Of a DNA stretch of 5,314 nt, positions 1 through 5,314 are shown in pieces. The stretch is from positions 1-5,314 of the forward strand of contig LVBC01000009.1 in NCBI GenBank assembly GCA_001604265.1, given 5' to 3'. Source of the DNA: Spirochaetales bacterium Spiro_01. GTDB lineage: Bacteria; Spirochaetota; Spirochaetia; Sphaerochaetales; Sphaerochaetaceae. The notes beneath the pieces were generated by a model, which was not told the DNA's origin, ran no database searches, and saw only the letters and a list, made by a program, of their open reading frames with translations. Position numbers and translations under genes: made by a program. How positions within the stretch are numbered: position 1 is the first letter of the stretch; each line of letters begins with the position of its first letter.

Positions 1-17
1 CACTTATCAGATTACTA

Positions 18-26
18 TGATATAAT
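18..26 (+). promoter_or_regulatory. Extended -10 promoter element for the acyltransferase-lipoprotein pair
   Basis: The bases TGATATAAT form a perfect extended -10 (TG at 18-19, one base, then TATAAT at 21-26). A -35 box at the usual 17-base spacing would fall off the left edge of the window, so it cannot be judged; extended -10 promoters often need little -35 contact. Transcription would begin near position 33, giving a leader of about 40 bases before the ATG at 73. The downstream lipoprotein gene has no visible promoter of its own and probably depends on this one. Confidence 0.6.
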
Positions 27-62
27 AGGTAAGATTCAAAGAGGCCCAAGGCACTCGACTTT

Positions 63-67
63 GGAGA
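63..67 (+). promoter_or_regulatory. Ribosome binding site of the acyltransferase
   Basis: GGAGA lies five bases upstream of the ATG at 73. It is a good Shine-Dalgarno match and fixes the start codon of the acyltransferase. Confidence 0.7.
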
Positions 68-72
68 ATTAG

Positions 73-1215
73 ATGTTCGATTACGAGTCTTTCAAGGACA
101 TTGCTCCTTATGACCAGAAGGGCAGCGAGGAGGCTATCAAGCGCATCCAGCAGCACCCTGAATATATAAACATGTTTGCAAAGGCCCTGGTAAAGGGCGA
201 TGGATTCATCGTACAGGCAAAGAGGAAGGCCTTTACAGCCTACATTCTAAGCCGTCTGAACAAGATCCACTCATATTCGGATTTCCAGGAGATAGTCACC
301 TGTGGAATGTTCCTTCCTACAGTTCTCAAGGGCACCAGTACCGAGTTCACGGTCTCAGGTACCGAGAACCTCAGCAAGGATGGTTCATACCTCTTCATCA
401 GCAACCACAGGGACATCATACTCGACTGTGCACTGATGGACTACGCACTTTATATCAACAAGATGCCGATGTGCGAGATGTGCATAGGAGACAACCTGCT
501 CACAAACCAGTTCATTGAGGACCTCTTCAAGCTTGATGGTGCGATCATAGTAAAAAGGTCGCTGCCGATGAAGGAGAAGTATCTCGAGACGGTCCGCCTG
601 TCGGAGTACATGGTCGAGAGGATCTCCTCCGGCCGCTCGATCTGGGTTGCACAGAAGAGCGGCAGATGCAAGGATGGCATCGATGTGACCCATCCTGCAA
701 TCGTCAAGATGCTCCACCTTTCCAAGAAGAAGGAGGGGCTTTCCTACGCAGAGACGATCAAGAGGTGCCACATTGTTCCTGTGGCAATCAGCTACGAGTT
801 CGATCCCAACGATATCAACAAGGCCCGCGAGGAGATCCACACGATAAGGGAGGGCTCCTACACCAAGAAGAAGCTCGAGGACCTTGCTTCGATGCTGAGG
901 GGAATCAGGAAGCCGAAGGGCAGGATCCATCTTTCGTTCGGCACTGAGCTCGTACAGGATTTCAATGATGCCAATGAGGTCGCACATGAAATCGACCGCC
1001 AGATCTATCAGAACTACAGACTCTGGCCAGTCAACTACTTCTGCTTCGACTATGCAGAGAAGAGGAACGACCACGCAAGTGAGTACAGCGACTTCGACAG
1101 CGAGGCCTTCCTTGCAAAGTATGCCCACCTCGATGAAGAGAAGCGCATGTTCGTCATCAACGAGTATGCAAACCCTGTGAGGACCCACCTTGGCCTCATC
1201 AAGAGTGGTGAATAG
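73..1215 (+). CDS. Glycerolipid acyltransferase (PlsC/LPLAT superfamily, 1-acylglycerol-3-phosphate acyltransferase-like)
   Basis: This 380-residue protein is predicted to transfer an acyl chain to a glycerophosphate acceptor in phosphatidic acid synthesis, at the inner face of the cytoplasmic membrane. The family blocks appear in order: block I is N111-H112-R113-D114 with a second acid at D118; block II is GAIIVKR at 156-162; block III is the glycine/arginine stretch SGRCKDG at 196-202; block IV is the VPV patch near 235-237. No obvious transmembrane helix or signal peptide is present, so it is probably soluble or peripheral. At 380 residues it is longer than a plain PlsC (about 240), with an extra N-terminal region of about 100 residues and a C-terminal tail of about 90; from memory, similar long forms occur in Bacteroidetes and spirochaetes. 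The ATG has a good ribosome binding site five bases upstream. The 3' end overlaps the next gene. Whether the acceptor is glycerol-3-phosphate, lysophosphatidate or another lipid cannot be told from sequence. Confidence 0.88.
   Translation: MFDYESFKDIAPYDQKGSEEAIKRIQQHPEYINMFAKALVKGDGFIVQAKRKAFTAYILSRLNKIHSYSDFQEIVTCGMFLPTVLKGTSTEFTVSGTENLSKDGSYLFISNHRDIILDCALMDYALYINKMPMCEMCIGDNLLTNQFIEDLFKLDGAIIVKRSLPMKEKYLETVRLSEYMVERISSGRSIWVAQKSGRCKDGIDVTHPAIVKMLHLSKKKEGLSYAETIKRCHIVPVAISYEFDPNDINKAREEIHTIREGSYTKKKLEDLASMLRGIRKPKGRIHLSFGTELVQDFNDANEVAHEIDRQIYQNYRLWPVNYFCFDYAEKRNDHASEYSDFDSEAFLAKYAHLDEEKRMFVINEYANPVRTHLGLIKSGE
1177..1183 (+). promoter_or_regulatory. Putative ribosome binding site of the lipoprotein, inside the acyltransferase gene
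   Basis: GTGAGGA contains the core GAGGA, which ends six bases before a TTG codon at 1190. The two in-frame GTG codons further on (1205 and 1208) have only an AAGAG that sits too close. This spacing is the reason for preferring TTG 1190 as the start of the lipoprotein gene. Confidence 0.45.
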
Positions 1216-1717
1216 GATAATACTCTATCTGCTTCTAGCAGGAGCCCTGCTGTCAATGAGCTGTCAGGGCTCTTCCTTTACCGTTCTGAGTGCAGAGCTT
1301 TCCCATGAGACGAGACTTGTCGTTTCAGAGGAGAGCGTGCTCTATGACAGGAGTGCTGTAGTTCTTTCCTTCTCTTCCTCTGTCGAGGATGAGTACACCT
1401 TCTCCCTTGTATCCCCATCGGGAGATATGAGCTGGGAGGGAGCTTTCTCCTACACTGATGGAGAATACGTCTCCGAGGAACTCCTTGTAAGCTCCTCTGC
1501 CTCCTTCGAAAAGGGTCTCTACAGCTATTTCATCTACTCCTCGAAGGAGCAGGAGAGAAGTGGAGAGCTGAGGCTCGACTACACGACCTTCTCAGGCCCC
1601 TTCTTCGATGAGAGTGGCTTCATAGAGCAGAGTGGTCTCTCTGTAAATGCAAGGACAGAGGACAGCATCACAGGGACCGACAGCTATGGTGGCAGTGTCA
1701 CTATCGTGAGAATGTAG
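1190..1717 (+). CDS. Predicted small lipoprotein of unknown function
   Basis: The 175-residue product opens with a typical export signal: arginines at 5 and 9, a hydrophobic core from about 10 to 21, and a cysteine at 25 in the context L-L-S-M-S-C. The -1 serine and the leucines at -4/-5 make this a loose lipobox of the kind tolerated in spirochaetes, so lipidation at Cys25 is likely and the mature chain would be 151 residues. The rest is rich in Ser, Glu and Tyr with alternating hydrophobic stretches, which suggests an all-beta, perhaps Ig-like, fold; I recognise no family. The start is TTG 1190, chosen for the GAGGA six bases upstream; GTG 1205 or GTG 1208 would shorten the signal peptide but keep it functional. 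The gene overlaps the acyltransferase by 26 bases in another frame, which suggests co-transcription and possibly coupled translation. Its TAG stop is one base from the mutL stop on the other strand. That the gene is real is likely; its function is unknown. Confidence 0.75.
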   Translation: MASSRVVNRIILYLLLAGALLSMSCQGSSFTVLSAELSHETRLVVSEESVLYDRSAVVLSFSSSVEDEYTFSLVSPSGDMSWEGAFSYTDGEYVSEELLVSSSASFEKGLYSYFIYSSKEQERSGELRLDYTTFSGPFFDESGFIEQSGLSVNARTEDSITGTDSYGGSVTIVRM

Positions 1718-1718
1718 T

Positions 1719-3578
1719 CTACTTGGTCCTTCCTACCATCTTTCTCAGCTCGGCTTCATCAAGTGTTATTATGAAGGTCCTTCCATGAGGACAGGAGGGG
1801 TCCTCGAGCTTGAATGTCCTTTCAAGAAGGGCCTCGGCAGAGTACCTGTCAACTATATCTCCCGCCTTGATTGCGGCCTTGCAGGCGACTATGGCATACA
1901 GTCCGCTCTCCAGCTCGCTCTCGTCTCCGGTCCTGGTGCTGATGTACTCGACAAGCTGCTTTTCCACATCCCTTGCCATTGCGGGAATCGATGAGAGTGT
2001 CCAGAGACAGTCGTCCTTTCGTGTTATGTTTATTCCATACTGTGTATAGATATCTGAGTTCTCCTGAAGGAATGCATCCACATCTCTCTCTACCTCGAAG
2101 TCGATAGGGACAAGCAGCATCTGCACGCTCTTCTGCTCCCTCAGCTCCTCGAAGATTATCCTCTCATGTGCAGCGTGCTGGTCCACGAGATAGAGCTTTC
2201 CCTTCCTCTCGCAGATCAGAAATAGCCTGAAGGCCTGTCCGAGGTATGTGAAGGAGTCATCCTCCTGGTCCCAGACGCTCTCCTTGTCGGTAGTGCTTCT
2301 GTCGAAGACCTGGGAGACTCTCTCCTCGAGTCTCTTCTCCTCATGCTTCCTGGCAAGGCTTCTCGCCTTGTCCATCCAGGAGCTGTCCTTCGGTCTCTCC
2401 TCGCTCCTGTAATCTCTTGCCGGAGAGGAGACTGCCTCTGTCCTCTTCTCATCATCCTCCGAGATATCTATAGGTATATCCTGGGAGCGATTCAGAAAGA
2501 AGTTCCTGTCCTGATAGCTTGTTGTCGTCCTTATCACAGGAGGAAGGTCGCTCTGCTCCTCCTCCTTTGCTGTTATTGCAGGAATAGTGCGCGGAAGCTT
2601 CTGCTTTATGAGAGTAGTGACCGCATGGTGCACCTCGGCCCTGTTCCTGAGCTTGACCTCCTTCTTGGCCGGATGGATGTTGAAGTCGACAAGCTCGGGG
2701 CTGTCCTCGATGAAGAGGACAGAGTAGGGGAAGGCACCGCCTGGAAGTCTCTCGCCGTAGCCGTAGATGATCGCCTGGACCATTGAGAACTCTTCGACAG
2801 CTCTACCATTGACATATATCCTGATCCTGCTCTTGTCGCTCCTGTGGACCTCTGCAAGGCTCGTTACAATCGAGATAGAGAAGTTCTCTCCCTTGTCATC
2901 AAGCTCCACGAACTCCTTTCTATTGAGGCTTTCGCCCTCAGTGAGTATGTCCAGGACCCGATCAAAGCGCCTTTCGCGCCTTGGCAGGTGCAGTCTGAGC
3001 GCTCCATCCTGGTAGTATCTGAATGTGATCTCGGGAAAGGCCATCGCCTTCTGAAGCAGCATGTTCCTGCAGAGAGTCGCTTCGCTTGAAGGTCTCTTCA
3101 GAAAGGAGCGGCGTGCGGGAATCTCTCCGAACAGGTCCTCGACTGTTATTATGGTGCCAGAATCGGGACCGCCCTTGACCAGCTCCTTTTTCTCTCCATT
3201 GTCCACCCTGAAGGTGTAGGCGCTCTCTCCTCTGTAGCTAGAGGCTATCGTCAGCCTTGATACAGCAGACACAGAGTAGAGTGCCTCTCCCCTGAAGCCG
3301 AGTGTGGATAGGTGATACAGATCGTCCACAGTGGATATCTTGCTGGTCGCATGGCGCTCTATTGTAAGAGGCAGGTCATCTTTCTCGATTCCACTGCCAT
3401 TGTCGGCAACCGAAAGGCGGTCTATACCGCCACCATCGACAGAGAGTGTGATCTCGGTCGCACCGGCATCGATCGAGTTGTCTATGAGCTCCCTTGCGAC
3501 AGACTGGGGTCTGTCTATGACTTCACCAGCTGCTATCCGTGCAGCGACAACAGGAGATAGTGTATTGATCTTTCCCAT
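1719..3578 (-). CDS. mutL: DNA mismatch repair protein MutL (endonuclease type)
   Basis: MutL couples mismatch recognition by MutS to strand incision and removal. The 619-residue protein has the full layout. The GHKL ATPase is N-terminal, with catalytic E30 and metal ligand N34 in RELIDNSIDAGA, DNGSGI at 59-64, ATSK at 77-80 and the GFRGEAL lid motif at 94-100. The transducer domain contains YVNGR at 255-259 and FNIHPAKKEVKLR at 299-311. A charged low-complexity linker spans about 335-440. The C-terminal domain has the nuclease motif DQHAAHERIIFE (D466, H468, E472, E477), ACKAAIKAG at 565-573 and CPHGR at 596-600, the set that binds metal and cuts DNA in MutL proteins from organisms without MutH. 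QMLLVP at 486-491 matches the sliding-clamp binding motif QxxLxP. Nothing is missing, so the protein should be active. The ATG is supported by the conserved N-terminus and by an in-frame stop 12 bases upstream (3588-3590), but no Shine-Dalgarno is visible. mutS is not in the window. Confidence 0.97.
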   Translation of the reverse strand: MGKINTLSPVVAARIAAGEVIDRPQSVARELIDNSIDAGATEITLSVDGGGIDRLSVADNGSGIEKDDLPLTIERHATSKISTVDDLYHLSTLGFRGEALYSVSAVSRLTIASSYRGESAYTFRVDNGEKKELVKGGPDSGTIITVEDLFGEIPARRSFLKRPSSEATLCRNMLLQKAMAFPEITFRYYQDGALRLHLPRRERRFDRVLDILTEGESLNRKEFVELDDKGENFSISIVTSLAEVHRSDKSRIRIYVNGRAVEEFSMVQAIIYGYGERLPGGAFPYSVLFIEDSPELVDFNIHPAKKEVKLRNRAEVHHAVTTLIKQKLPRTIPAITAKEEEQSDLPPVIRTTTSYQDRNFFLNRSQDIPIDISEDDEKRTEAVSSPARDYRSEERPKDSSWMDKARSLARKHEEKRLEERVSQVFDRSTTDKESVWDQEDDSFTYLGQAFRLFLICERKGKLYLVDQHAAHERIIFEELREQKSVQMLLVPIDFEVERDVDAFLQENSDIYTQYGINITRKDDCLWTLSSIPAMARDVEKQLVEYISTRTGDESELESGLYAIVACKAAIKAGDIVDRYSAEALLERTFKLEDPSCPHGRTFIITLDEAELRKMVGRTK

Positions 3579-3647
3579 ACATAAAACTTAACTTTCGCAG
3601 AATGGAATGGCAAGGGGTAAAATCGAATCGGAAAATCTGCTGGGCAG
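3579..3647 (-). other. mutL leader region between the terminator and the mutL start
   Basis: These 69 bases should contain the mutL promoter because a strong terminator lies just upstream. The region is AT-rich close to the start codon. I found no convincing -35/-10 pair: the best -35-like hexamer is TTGCCA (3608-3613), but 16-17 bases downstream only poor -10 matches occur. There is no purine-rich ribosome binding site at the right distance from the ATG. A second, out-of-frame ATG starts at 3582, four bases before the mutL ATG. Confidence 0.35.
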
Positions 3648-3674
3648 AAAAAAAGGCAGTTCGTTCGAACTGCC
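3648..3674 (-). terminator. Rho-independent terminator of the FecR-like gene
   Basis: Read on the minus strand, the stem GGCAGTTCG and CGAACTGCC (nine perfect pairs, two-base AA loop as drawn, or eight pairs with a four-base loop) at 3655-3674 is followed at once by seven T at 3648-3654. The stem begins 19 bases after the TAA stop of the FecR-like gene (3694-3696). On the plus strand the hairpin has no following T run, so it should act in one direction only. It insulates mutL from transcription coming from the FecR-like gene. Confidence 0.93.
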
Positions 3675-3693
3675 CTTCATGCTATAAGACCGA

Positions 3694-5238
3694 TTACTTT
3701 GCTCGGTTATCCTTTATTTCGAGGTTGTTGACCTTGGTAGTGACACTCACCTTCGGAGCCATAGGGACTCTTGCGATGTTGACTGTCCTTACTGGGCGAA
3801 GCTCCGGTGCAGATGGAATGCGGAACTTTCCTGCATATGCATCGATTTCTGCAGCAAGCAGGTCTGCGCCCCTCTCGATATCGCTTCTGGATGCGAATGC
3901 TGGGTACTCAAGCTCCAGCTTTCCAGGAACATCATCCTTGTAGTATGAGATGTAGCCAGCCTCCTCAGGCCTCCTTCCAGCTGCCCAGATGAAGAACTCT
4001 TCGGCATCGTTGTCTGTAACGAACTCAGGATAGGTGAGTGTTGCCATGCCCATTGTGGCGACATAGTTCAGAGTAAAGCCTCTTACCACTCTGAAGCCAG
4101 AGACGACTTCGTTCATTGAGATAAGGTAGGATGGAAGATATCCAAGGAGTCTGTCGAGGTAGTCGAGATTGCCCTTTGCACTGTTCTTTCTTGCGATGTA
4201 TACATTATCACCAATTGTGACATTGGCAGCTCTGTCGACCTCGTGGATGAATCTTCCTGCCTCATTCAGATACTCTTCTGGAAGCGTTATCGTGATTCCA
4301 TCCTTTGTGGTCCTGTATTCGCCGGTAATTCCATACATCGTCCTTGTTCCACTGTAGTAGAGCTCGGAGTAGGTCGGTGCCTTGACTTCAGGTCTACCTG
4401 GAACAGTGAACTTTCCAAGGTATTCATCGAGAATCTCAGCTGCCTTGCCAAGGTATTCGAGTGCAAGCTCGTTGGAGGCTTCTTCCGGATAGTTGAACTC
4501 GCTGCTGGTCGGATAGATCGTATACTGGATACCTTCGAAGCTGCTGTCCTTCTTTCCAAGGTAGGAGAGGAACTCCTTCACCTCTGAAGATGGCAGTGTG
4601 AATCCATACGCCACGATTGCCTTCCCCTTGTTGATGGAGTAGCTGTAGTCGACACCGCGGACTGTAAGCTTTCCTTCGAGGGCGCTTCTCGACTTCTTGC
4701 CGAGGATAGGCTCGACAGTGTTGCCGATCAGGTCGACCCTGCTCATTGCCGCAACTGTATAGGTCCTGCCTCTCAGTGCATCTCTCAGTGTGACGCTGTT
4801 CTCGGAGAGGTTGGTGAAGATGCTGGTCTCAGATGTGTACTCGATTGCATAGGAGCCGGCATCGAGACGGAAGGATTCTGTCGGTGTGTAGAGTGTGAGC
4901 TTGGCATTTCCGTTGACTGTGATAGAGGAGGAGCCATCGAGGAGGTAGAGGGTCGGCTTCTGCTCGTCATAGTCCGTGACCACCATCATGGAATCGGGAT
5001 CGAGAGTGAATGTTCCGAAGGGGGCTGTGAAGATGGCACTCTGGCTCTTCGTTGTGATGATGTAGCCACTTTCGAGTACCTCCTGTCCAACATCGGTCCT
5101 CAGTCCGGAAGGGTCATAGAGTGCAATGCTTGAAGACTCTCCATTTCCCTTCAGCAGGCCTCCTGCAACGGCAGGAACAGCTGCAAGTACAAAGAACAGA
5201 AGTGAAACAACAAATACGCGAAAACCCTTATTTCTCAT
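3694..5238 (-). CDS. Exported FecR-domain protein with a duplicated alpha/beta C-terminal module
   Basis: Starting at ATG 5238 the product is 514 residues. A classic signal peptide (R2, K4, R7, hydrophobic core 8-20, AVA at 23-25) predicts cleavage after A25 by signal peptidase I and a periplasmic or secreted protein. Residues about 26-175 resemble a FecR domain: beta-rich, with LESGYIITTKSQSAIF at 55-70, FGTFTLDPDSMMVV at 74-87 and a further repeat LLDGSSSITVNG at 99-110. Residues 205-286 and 397-481 look like two copies of a strand-helix-strand-helix module; a fainter third copy may lie at 314-372. The protein has no cysteine and no C-terminal membrane anchor. Classical FecR has a cytoplasmic sigma-binding part, a central membrane helix and a fecI neighbour; none is seen, so an iron-signalling role is not supported. 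The short start is preferred over ATG 5262 because AGAGGA sits seven bases upstream and the signal peptide then begins at residue 1. Its terminator follows at 3648-3674. Function unknown; an envelope or surface structural role is a guess. Confidence 0.8.
   Translation of the reverse strand: MRNKGFRVFVVSLLFFVLAAVPAVAGGLLKGNGESSSIALYDPSGLRTDVGQEVLESGYIITTKSQSAIFTAPFGTFTLDPDSMMVVTDYDEQKPTLYLLDGSSSITVNGNAKLTLYTPTESFRLDAGSYAIEYTSETSIFTNLSENSVTLRDALRGRTYTVAAMSRVDLIGNTVEPILGKKSRSALEGKLTVRGVDYSYSINKGKAIVAYGFTLPSSEVKEFLSYLGKKDSSFEGIQYTIYPTSSEFNYPEEASNELALEYLGKAAEILDEYLGKFTVPGRPEVKAPTYSELYYSGTRTMYGITGEYRTTKDGITITLPEEYLNEAGRFIHEVDRAANVTIGDNVYIARKNSAKGNLDYLDRLLGYLPSYLISMNEVVSGFRVVRGFTLNYVATMGMATLTYPEFVTDNDAEEFFIWAAGRRPEEAGYISYYKDDVPGKLELEYPAFASRSDIERGADLLAAEIDAYAGKFRIPSAPELRPVRTVNIARVPMAPKVSVTTKVNNLEIKDNRAK
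3796..3915 (-). repeat. Internal protein repeat, copy B (residues 442-481 of the FecR-like protein)
   Basis: This is the second copy of the module, with the same E-x2-Y-P-x2-A-S and D-x-Y-x-G-K-F-x-[VI]-P-x2-P-E landmarks as copy A, 195 residues further on. The two copies are diverged at DNA level, so the duplication is old. Confidence 0.6.
4381..4500 (-). repeat. Internal protein repeat, copy A (residues 247-286 of the FecR-like protein)
   Basis: The codons encode a segment with the pattern E-x2-Y-P-x2-A-S, a helix, then D-x-Y-x-G-K-F-x-[VI]-P-x2-P-E. It aligns without gaps to copy B at 14 of 40 residues by my manual count. The preceding 40 residues (strand plus helix) also align weakly, so the full module is about 80 residues (from residue 205). 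Confidence 0.6.
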
Positions 5239-5245
5239 ACCAACA

Positions 5246-5251
5246 TCCTCT
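5246..5251 (-). promoter_or_regulatory. Ribosome binding site that decides the FecR-like start
   Basis: On the minus strand AGAGGA is followed by seven bases and then ATG at 5238. The longer in-frame ATG at 5262 has no purine-rich sequence upstream (it is preceded by a TATAACCAA stretch), so 5238 is the better start. Confidence 0.7.
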
Positions 5252-5265
5252 ATCAAGGTCATTTG

Positions 5266-5299
5266 GTTATAAGTCTATCATGATTTCCTCTTTTGAAAA
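5266..5299 (-). promoter_or_regulatory. Weak promoter candidate for the FecR-like gene
   Basis: Two overlapping options are visible on the minus strand. One is TTTTCA (5294-5299) as -35, a 16-base spacer, and TAGACT (5272-5277) as -10 preceded by TGA, giving an extended -10. The other is TATAAC (5266-5271), five of six matches to the -10 consensus but without a -35. Either would start transcription at about 5259-5265, on or just before ATG 5262 and 20-27 bases before ATG 5238, which agrees with the shorter start. Confidence 0.3.
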
Positions 5300-5314
5300 A
5301 CAGGTTCAGAATCA

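Noticed and set aside
385..1188. A 267-codon open frame on the minus strand opposite the acyltransferase
   Set aside because: It lies wholly inside a well-supported gene, has no recognisable motif, and its openness follows from the codon bias of the real gene.
1724..1739. TGGT/ACCA hairpin just past the lipoprotein stop, as a terminator
   Set aside because: A four-pair stem with a seven-base loop and only a broken T/C tract is too weak, and it lies in the mutL coding sequence.
3579..3613. A mutL promoter built on TTGCCA as -35
   Set aside because: At 16-17 bases spacing the -10 candidates (TTAAGT, TAAGTT) match the consensus at only three positions.
3602..3943. A 113-codon plus-strand frame with a hydrophobic stretch, starting in the mutL/FecR-like gap
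   Set aside because: It runs through the terminator hairpin and then antisense to the FecR-like gene, has no ribosome binding site, and its hydrophobic part is simply the complement of the Val/Thr/Lys-rich C-terminus.
5239..5262. Longer start of the FecR-like gene at ATG 5262 (eight extra residues)
   Set aside because: No Shine-Dalgarno precedes it, it adds acidic residues in front of the signal peptide, and candidate promoters would start transcription at or next to it.
5277..5284. The 8-bp palindrome ATCATGAT upstream of the FecR-like gene, as an operator
   Set aside because: Too short, AT-rich and single; no matching regulator is nearby.
5267..5290. A four-codon frame (M-I-D-L-stop, 5281 to 5267, minus) with a good AAGAGG site five bases upstream, possibly a leader peptide
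   Set aside because: It overlaps both candidate -10 elements, so it would not be on the transcript if either is right, and so short a frame is easily due to chance. Worth revisiting only if the true promoter lies to the right of the window.

Overview
The window carries four protein-coding genes and little else: about 97% is coding, nothing looks mobile, and I see no tRNA, rRNA or CRISPR array. The base composition is roughly balanced in G+C. The mix of an exported FecR-type protein, a short lipoprotein with a loose signal-peptidase II site, a Bacteroidetes/Spirochaete-like soluble acyltransferase and an endonuclease-type MutL fits a mid-GC, diderm, host-associated spirochaete, perhaps Sphaerochaetaceae or a relative. 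That assignment is an inference from protein style, not from a marker gene.

Layout, left to right. Positions 1-72 hold a promoter (extended -10 at 18-26) and a good ribosome binding site for a plus-strand acyltransferase of phospholipid synthesis (73-1215). Its last codons overlap the start of a small predicted lipoprotein of unknown function (1190-1717), so the two probably share one transcript and may be translationally coupled. Facing them on the minus strand is mutL (1719-3578), whose stop codon lies one base from the lipoprotein stop. A 115-base gap (3579-3693) contains a textbook intrinsic terminator for the next minus-strand gene and the leader of mutL. The last gene (3694-5238, minus) encodes an exported, cysteine-free protein with an N-terminal FecR-like domain and a C-terminal region that contains an internal duplication. 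The remaining 76 bases hold its ribosome binding site and a weak promoter candidate.

How the genes relate: the acyltransferase and lipoprotein form an envelope-related pair (lipid synthesis plus a surface or periplasmic lipoprotein), and the FecR-like protein is also an envelope protein. mutL is a housekeeping mismatch-repair gene that seems to sit here alone, without mutS. The terminator ahead of mutL separates it from the FecR-like gene, so mutL probably needs its own promoter, which I could not place convincingly.

The least ordinary item is the FecR-like protein. It lacks the cytoplasmic sigma-regulator half and the FecI/TonB-receptor neighbours of classical FecR, and it has a duplicated alpha/beta module that I do not recognise. 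I see no evidence of a new multi-gene system in this window.
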